Below are positions 57,858 to 64,000 of a stretch of DNA of 64,000 nt, piece after piece; the first letter of the stretch is position 1, and every line of letters begins with the position of its first letter. Position numbers and translations under genes: made by a program. The notes beneath the pieces were generated by a model. It had not been told where the DNA came from, did no database searches, and saw only the letters and a list, made by a program, of their open reading frames with translations. This stretch comes from Umbelopsis ramanniana AG (lineage: Eukaryota; Mucoromycota; Umbelopsidomycetes; Umbelopsidales; Umbelopsidaceae). The DNA lies in assembly GCF_025399195.1 (NCBI RefSeq), contig NW_026252133.1:124001-188000 (forward strand), written 5' to 3'.

Positions 57858-58379
57858 CTCAGCAGTAAAGGTGTCTTTACGCGGTCGCCAATTTTTTTTT
57901 TTATTTCTTCTTTTTTTGGTTCTTTCAGTTACAAAAATAACCGTGCTTCAATTTCACGGGCAACCAATCAGCAAGTCCAAGGAAAAGTCTTGAAGTTTTA
58001 TCATTTCAGCAAACAAAAGCCGTCTTTATTTCCATGAGCTGTCCTTCTTAACAGGCGAAAGAACACAGTAGCTCTTCAGTGAAGCTTTCCATCGTAATGG
58101 CTACAGAATAGTCCGCCATTCAAACTCACCTATGTGACGTTATAGAAGTTCTCTGAATGTCATCGTGATGTGAAATTGTAAGCTTACCGCCGGTCGAAGA
58201 GTTAGTCTGCATGCAGCAATATGCGGTTTTTAAAAGTTGCTTATTTGAGAGATGTTTGGTTGTTTCTTCGAAATGGAAATGACAAGCAAGCCAAAACAAT
58301 CCGGAGTTTCAAAAAAACATAGCTCTACCGTTCACTTCACACTTGGTTGCATGCCGCTTGTTCCGAATCTCACTCGGTG
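57858..58379. promoter_or_regulatory. Divergent promoter region (TM9SF / formin)
   Basis: 522 bp between the TM9SF and formin start codons. A T-run occurs at 57892-57903. No clear TATA box. Confidence 0.45.
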
Positions 58380-61300
58380 ATGGACATCTTTCATAACCTA
58401 GGAGGGAAGCGAAATCAAAATAAAAGACGCCAACCTGATACAAGTAATTCCCAGTATCAGTTTGCAGCCAGTCAACATTCAGACCAACAGCACCCTGCAG
58501 CGGCAATTGTAAACAGCTTCTCGAACGGAGATCAAGCTTACGCACCGACAACGCAGGCGTCATTCCAGGAAAACTGGGAACAAGGTAACGTAGTAAAGCC
58601 TAAAGGAATTTTAATATGGATTACAATGTGCTTATTATACTGCTTTGGCTATCAGAACCAGGAGCGTCAGTTCGTAGCTCACAATCGTCACATTCATTTC
58701 TATCTCAGAACGACAACAGTGGAAGTGATGGCGGAGGCACATGGACCAGCTCCATGCTATCATCGTCAACAGTTAGCGATCGACCGTCAGATGAAGAAAT
58801 TGAGCGTTTGTTTGCGAAAACAGCGGTAAGGATGCGAACTAGTAAAATGTCTTGCGTAATGTGATATTGACTTTTACCTGTATCGGATACCAGTCGCGTT
58901 TGAATCTTAATCTTAGCGATGAAGGCGTTCGAATGATGCCAGTGGAGAAAAAGTGGTGGGTTCTATGTAACGAAGGTCAATTAAGCAAGTTAGGGCCAGC
59001 GATGAATCAGCGCAAATCTTCTGGCAAAGGCCCTGTCGTCAGTTCCAAAACCAGCACCGTACAAACTAGTAAGGAGGACAAAAACACACCTGAGTGGTAC
59101 ATAGCGAAACTGATGAAACCAGAAATGCGAGAAGTTACTCCGAAGCTTGTGAATCATCTGGTTGTGAGCCTACGAACAATGCCACTGAGGTATGTGTAGT
59201 GTCGCTGTATAGCATTAAGTGGAGATACGTGAAACTAACAAATCGTATAGCTGGGTCAGACAGTTTATAGATCTTCGAGGTATGCAAATTGTTGCCAATA
59301 CCTTGGGAGCTTTGACGAAGAAGGCAAGCAAGTAAGTTATACTGTGGCTTTCATGACAACGTGTGCTGGCTGGTAACTAACAAGTCAGCTGCCGCTATCA
59401 AGATCATCGCAAGACACGCAGATGGAAACGGATCTTGTCAGATGCCTAAAGTCATTGCTTAACAACATGGTAGGTCATAATTGACATGATATGGGCCATT
59501 CTTTTACTTCAAATGTTTAATGCGTTGTTCAATTTCCAGTACGGTATTGGAGAGGCGTTGGGCAGTTCTCATTGCATTGAGAGCTTGACCTTTACACTAG
59601 TCTCATCATCTATGCAAGCGAGAAGATTGGCTTGTGAAGCCTTAACATTTCTCTGCTACTGTGATATTCCAAAAGGACATACATTAGTGTTAGAGTCAAT
59701 GAATGCACTTCAAGACTGGTACCATGATACGTCCCGCTTTGACACGTGGCTTAGAGCTTTAAGCCAGATGTTGGATGGAAGAGGCAAAATGGGTTCCATG
59801 GTCGGTGCAAGTGATGATTACCGTAAAATGGGAAACACTGCTGCTGACAACCAGCTGATGGAGTATGCAGTGAGTAGACTTTGATGGTTGTCTTTGATTA
59901 TCTGTTTGTTATGCTCACATTTGATTTTTAGTTGGCAAATATACTACTTGTCAATGCTATTGTCAGCCTAGAAACGGTGGAACAGTTGGAAAGACGAATA
60001 GGTATCAGAGATCAGCTGAACAATTCCGGGCTACAGAAGCTACTGAAGCAAATGGACAACTTTGGATATGAACTTCTCAGTCGTCAAATTGACAGATACC
60101 AAGAACTGGCCGATGCTGACCATGAAGATTTGTATGGTGGCATGATACAGAATACAAGCGAGGATCCACATGAAATATTGGAATCTCTCCTCAACACCAC
60201 CGGAGGCAGACGAGCATACGGATTCTTTGTGGATATGTTACAACATATGACATTAATACCAGAAGAAGAGGAATCGCAGTAAGTATCAAGTTTTGAGATG
60301 ATATTGGTTTAGACGCCGAGCACTCATTCAACCTTTCTGTAGGACACGGTATTTTCAGATCTTGAACTCCATTGTGTCTGACGTGATATTGGAGAAAAAG
60401 GAATTTTCTGCTGATGCACCGATTAGTGTCAGTAATCTTGCGGCCAAATTTGTAGACCAAGATGAGCTTGAGCAAGCATTAGTTGAGGCAGCAGAAGCCC
60501 ATGAAGCGGCAGAAGAAGCTCAGCAGCGAGTAGCAGAGTTAGAATTAGAGGTATCTGCTAAAGCAGGTGAGAACTAATGGCATAGCAACATAATGTAGAA
60601 CTCGTTACTAATGGTGTACGTAGATGGGCTGGTTGGTCAATTGAAGGCGAAGAACGAACATCTTGAGGAATTACTTCGAATTTCGACTCATACAGTTGAA
60701 ACGCTACAGAGGCAGTTAAGCGACGTTCAAGCAGAATATAAGCAGAATCTGGAAGCAATGGATACACAGATGTTGCGCTTTTATGAAATCCTGAAGCAGA
60801 AGAATTCCTCGAGTTCAGCTAGTGCTAGCAAACCTACTTTAAAAGGACGACGGAGTAAAGACAGTGATGTCAAGACATGGAACGTTCCTGACAATGACCA
60901 CCAAGATGTAAGTAAAGAGAGCATCCTTTATATTTTCATTGGTGATCCATTCTGAATTTACTAAATTCGGGTCAATCAAAGGTACTTGATGAAGCATCAC
61001 TCATAAGTCCAACGGAAGGTCTTTCTGACAATTTCAAACAATCGCTCAAATCAAAGTTGTTCGCTAGTAGCGGTAAACTTTTACCAAAACTTCTTACCAA
61101 ATCCTCCTCGGCTTCTTTAGAAGCCAAAGCGTCAGCTACTACCACTTTAGACCAATCGTCGGGACTAGAGTCTGATGGTGAGATTGGTGATAAATCATCT
61201 ATTGCCAGTGGTCAAGCTTCAAGTCCTGTAGTAGATTCTCCTGAACCAACTCTGGATGTGTCACTGGAAAGTATGAAGTTGAGCTCGAGAGATATTGATG

Positions 61301-63893
61301 CAAATGGTGCAGTAAGCGGCGATACGGCACCGCCTCCCCCACCACCTCCACCGCCTCCGCCGCCACCGCCTCCTCCTCCACCGCCGCCAATGCCTGGCAC
61401 CGGTATACCTATACCTCCCCCTCCACCACCACCTCCCCCTGGAATTGGTATGGCTCCTCCACCACCCCCGCCCCCACCACCATCAACTCCATCTTCACAA
61501 AGCAGCTCTACTGCTTCTACACCACCCCCGCCCCATCCCGCTCATCCTTCGTTACTTGCTACGGCCAATCGTAAAATGAGCTCTTATCAACCGAAGGTCA
61601 AAACCAAAGTCGTGCAGTGGGATAAGTTGAATCGACAGGGAATAAATGAGACTCTCTGGGACCCTAATATCACCAGTGACGAGAAGCGACAGAAAGCAGC
61701 AAAGTTCGAAGCAGAATTGGCTACCTCAGGAGTGTTCGATGAAATTGAAAAATCATTTGCACAAAAACAAGTGGCTGAATTCAAGATTAAAACTGCAAAG
61801 GCAGCACTACAGATAATAGACTCTAAGAAGGCGTACAACTTGAGTAAGTACCAGTTTATGTGAATGCTTTATGAAATTTTTGCAGGTGATAATGTCGCTT
61901 GAATAGATATATTCATTGGAAGTCTTGTAAAACAAATATCATTTGATCAACTAAAACCAAGGCTGTTGGCAATGGATCCTGTCTTTGATGATGAACAGTT
62001 GCTGAGTACTTTGATTCGATACGAGGCTTCAGACAAAGAGAAGGAAGATCTGAAGAAGTATATCAGCAATCCGGATAATGATCAAAATGCTCTATCGGAG
62101 CCAGATAAATTCTGTTTGGAGGTAAGCGACGCTAAGTTTTGTCCTATGCAATATCAGTCAAAGTTCTACGTGGTCTAAAAAGGTGCTATAGATGACATCG
62201 ATTCAACGGTACCGCCAGCGCATCGAAGCTATGCTTTTCAAAAGCACATTCCCGGACAAAATTGCATTTGTTGATCAGGTAAAAGAAGAGTAAATGAACA
62301 GAATTTTGATGTCGTATTCAGTCGTTAGTAACCCATATACTCTTGATTGCAGCAACTGAGTGCTGTTCTGGACGCCTCCAAATCCGTTCGAAATGCGAAC
62401 AACTTTACCGATCTCCTAACGGTTAGTACTTTCTATACTTGTCAGCTATCAATTCGATAAACATTAATCATTGGCACATCCAGCTCATTCTCATTCTTGG
62501 TAACTTCTTGAATGGATCCGGTCATCGTGGTGGCGCATTCGGCATCAAACTTGCAAGCATTAACAAGTTAACGGATACTAAAAGCGATGGTACCACACCT
62601 ACACTTCTTCACTATATAACAAAAGTAGTGCAACAAAAGTTCCCGGAAATGTCATACTTCATGATCGAACTGCGGCCCACCGAACAAGCTCAGAAAGGTA
62701 TATAGTGATTCCAGGGCATGATGATATCCGCGCATGCTCTAACTAGAATTCATCTTAGTGGTCTTAAAGGATGTCATGGAGGAATATAAGGCGCTGGAGA
62801 ATGGATTGAAAAGCTTGGGAGTTGAATTAGAGGAACAAAGGAAATTGAAGGAAGGCGATTCTACTGATCAGAATGATCAAGATCTGTTCCTGAAGACCAT
62901 GGACGAGTTTTATGCTGCTGCAAGAGATCATTTCTCCAAAGTACAAGTCATTTGCCAGGAGATGTGTGAAGCATACGACACGGCCGTCAAATACTTTGGA
63001 GAAGATCCTGAAAAAATGCTTCCAGATGAATTCTTTGGAATCTTGTTCCGGTTCCGAGCAAGTTGGAAGGTAATGATTAGTGATGTTGAGAGGGCTCTCA
63101 AATGGAAAAAAGCTGATATAAGGGGGCTAAATTTGCGCTCTATTATGTATCGACTCTCTAACCCCAATGGTCACGTTTTATAGGGTGCGGTTGATGATTT
63201 GGAAGCAGCACGGTTGAAGAAGGAAAGGTTGGAAAAACAAATGCGTCTTGCCCAAGAACGCAAAAACCGCCCCAAGAAGGTTGTTTCTCCCAAGAGTAAA
63301 GGCATCGCCGTCAATACCAGTAAGTTTCTAACCCAACAATGAAAATGTCTATGCGCGACTTGATCACTTATTGTATTTTTCACTTAGGCGATGAAAGCGA
63401 AACGGCTTACTTGGATGAGCTCATGGAAAATCTACTACAAACCAGCGGAAGGGAAGTTCGAATAAGAAAAAGGAATGAGAGAGGAACGCAGCGTCAGTCC
63501 AAGCCGCTACCAAAAGAACCCGAAGTCAAATCTGAAAATGCCGATTCGATAGCTCTGAGAGCAAAGTCGTTACTTTCCTCCATGAAAGACGATGATTATG
63601 TGCCATCCAGCAACTCGACACAACCTCTTGATATAGCTACGCCTACAAAGGGATTCATATCAACACTTTCATCTGATTCAGATAACGAAGACGACGATGA
63701 AGAATCATCGCCTGCTGAACAGAACCCTCCTGTGAGGAACAGATCAAGACAAGTAATCACAGAGACAAACAGACGATCCATAACCAGCGATAACTCGTCG
63801 TCAATTAAACGACCAATGAAATCTGCAAGACGAAGGCAACCACTAGATTTATCCATTTCACAAGCTGCGCGTGCACGCCGGCGTGGATCATGA
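58380..63893 (+). CDS. Diaphanous-type formin (GBD/FH3-FH1-FH2-C-tail)
   Basis: A gene of about 5.5 kb with more than fifteen exons, starting at 58380 (MDIFHNLGGKRNQNKRR). The GTPase-binding/FH3 region includes EEIERLFAKTA, EKKWWVLCNE, PEWYIAKLMKPE and GMQIVANTLGAL, followed by armadillo-like helices (YGIGEALGSSHCIESL, LACEALTFLCYCD) and a coiled coil (60470-60790). The FH1 domain at 61330-61500 has runs of up to about 20 prolines. FH2 begins KVVQWDKLNRQGINETLW at about 61600 and contains GNFLNGSGHRGGAFGIKLAS near 62510. The tail has an ALRAKSLLSSM stretch like a DAD, and ends in acidic Ser and basic Arg clusters. Formins nucleate and elongate actin cables for polar growth and cytokinesis, activated by Rho GTPases. 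Confidence 0.95.
61330..61500 (+). repeat. FH1 polyproline-coding repeat
   Basis: CCN-rich tract within the formin gene, encoding three Pro runs split by MPGTGIPI and GIGMA; binds profilin-actin in formins. Confidence 0.9.
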
Positions 63894-64000
63894 GCCTCTT
63901 CAAAATACAATTGCGCGGCGCAAAATTCCCTACCGGTCAAAAAGAAATCAGGGAGAAAAGTACCGTAGATGTTGCTATCATAGTTGTATATGCCATTGTA

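Noticed and set aside
1-64000. Transposons, CRISPR arrays, viral insertions
   Set aside because: No transposase, reverse transcriptase or integrase motif, no long terminal or inverted repeats, and no regularly spaced repeats were seen on either strand.

Overview
The window is an ordinary, gene-dense stretch of fungal nuclear chromosome. Almost every gene is split by short GT-AG introns of 43 to about 100 nt, with GTAAGT-like donors. Intergenic gaps are mostly 0.1-1 kb, and the content is conserved eukaryotic housekeeping genes. Several proteins (DDX59-type helicase, CHTOP-type export adaptor, EIF1AD, an AF4/FMR2-like C-terminal domain, NAPE-PLD) look more animal-like than Dikarya-like. Together with fungal secreted families (LysM, CAP, GH5 glucanase) this suggests an early-diverging fungus such as Mucoromycota. 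The lineage is an inference. Gene ends below come from splicing by eye, checking that phases and total lengths divide by three, so they often differ from simple open reading frames.

Layout. 1-5.8 kb: 3' end of a tricalbin-like gene, RNA polymerase III subunit RPC8, a glycerate-kinase-like P-loop kinase and a secreted CAP protein. 5.8-9.0 kb: a 3.2 kb protein-gene desert holding a U1 snRNA gene with its own TATA box on the minus strand. 9.0-20 kb: prolidase, a Pumilio protein that also carries a CCCH zinc finger, dolichyldiphosphatase, and an RS-rich protein with an AF4/FMR2-like C-terminus. 20-26 kb: NAPE-PLD, MND1 and DDX59 in tandem on the minus strand, then ATP synthase subunit e. 26-34.5 kb: secreted LysM/3D-domain protein, an OB-fold/winged-helix protein, EIF1AD, a GPI-type wall protein and an M49 metallopeptidase. 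34.9-43.9 kb: a probably myristoylated methyltransferase, a globin, a type II membrane protein, a derlin divergent from an NTF2-like protein, and a DUF7137-like membrane protein. 44-51.7 kb: membrane-anchored GH5 exo-glucanase, a divergent FAD monooxygenase, a gene-poor gap with hairpins, and an F-box/LRR protein. 52.6-64 kb: CHTOP-like adaptor, COPI-associated membrane protein, TM9SF/Emp70 protein and a Diaphanous-type formin.

There is no operon, biosynthetic cluster, transposon, CRISPR array or clear horizontally acquired island. Functional themes recur by family: RNA work (U1, PUF, CHTOP, DDX59, EIF1AD, Pol III, AFF-like), secretory pathway and wall (derlin, dolichyldiphosphatase, TM9SF, COPI-associated, GH5, LysM, CAP), and lipid or membrane contact (tricalbin, NAPE-PLD). 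I see no evidence that they act as one system. The items most worth a second look are the U1 gene, the LysM exon-pair duplication, the one-codon first exon of MND1, the globin with a CaaX-like end and an inverted repeat beside its TATA box, the flavoprotein that has lost its GD motif, and the PUF-CCCH combination.
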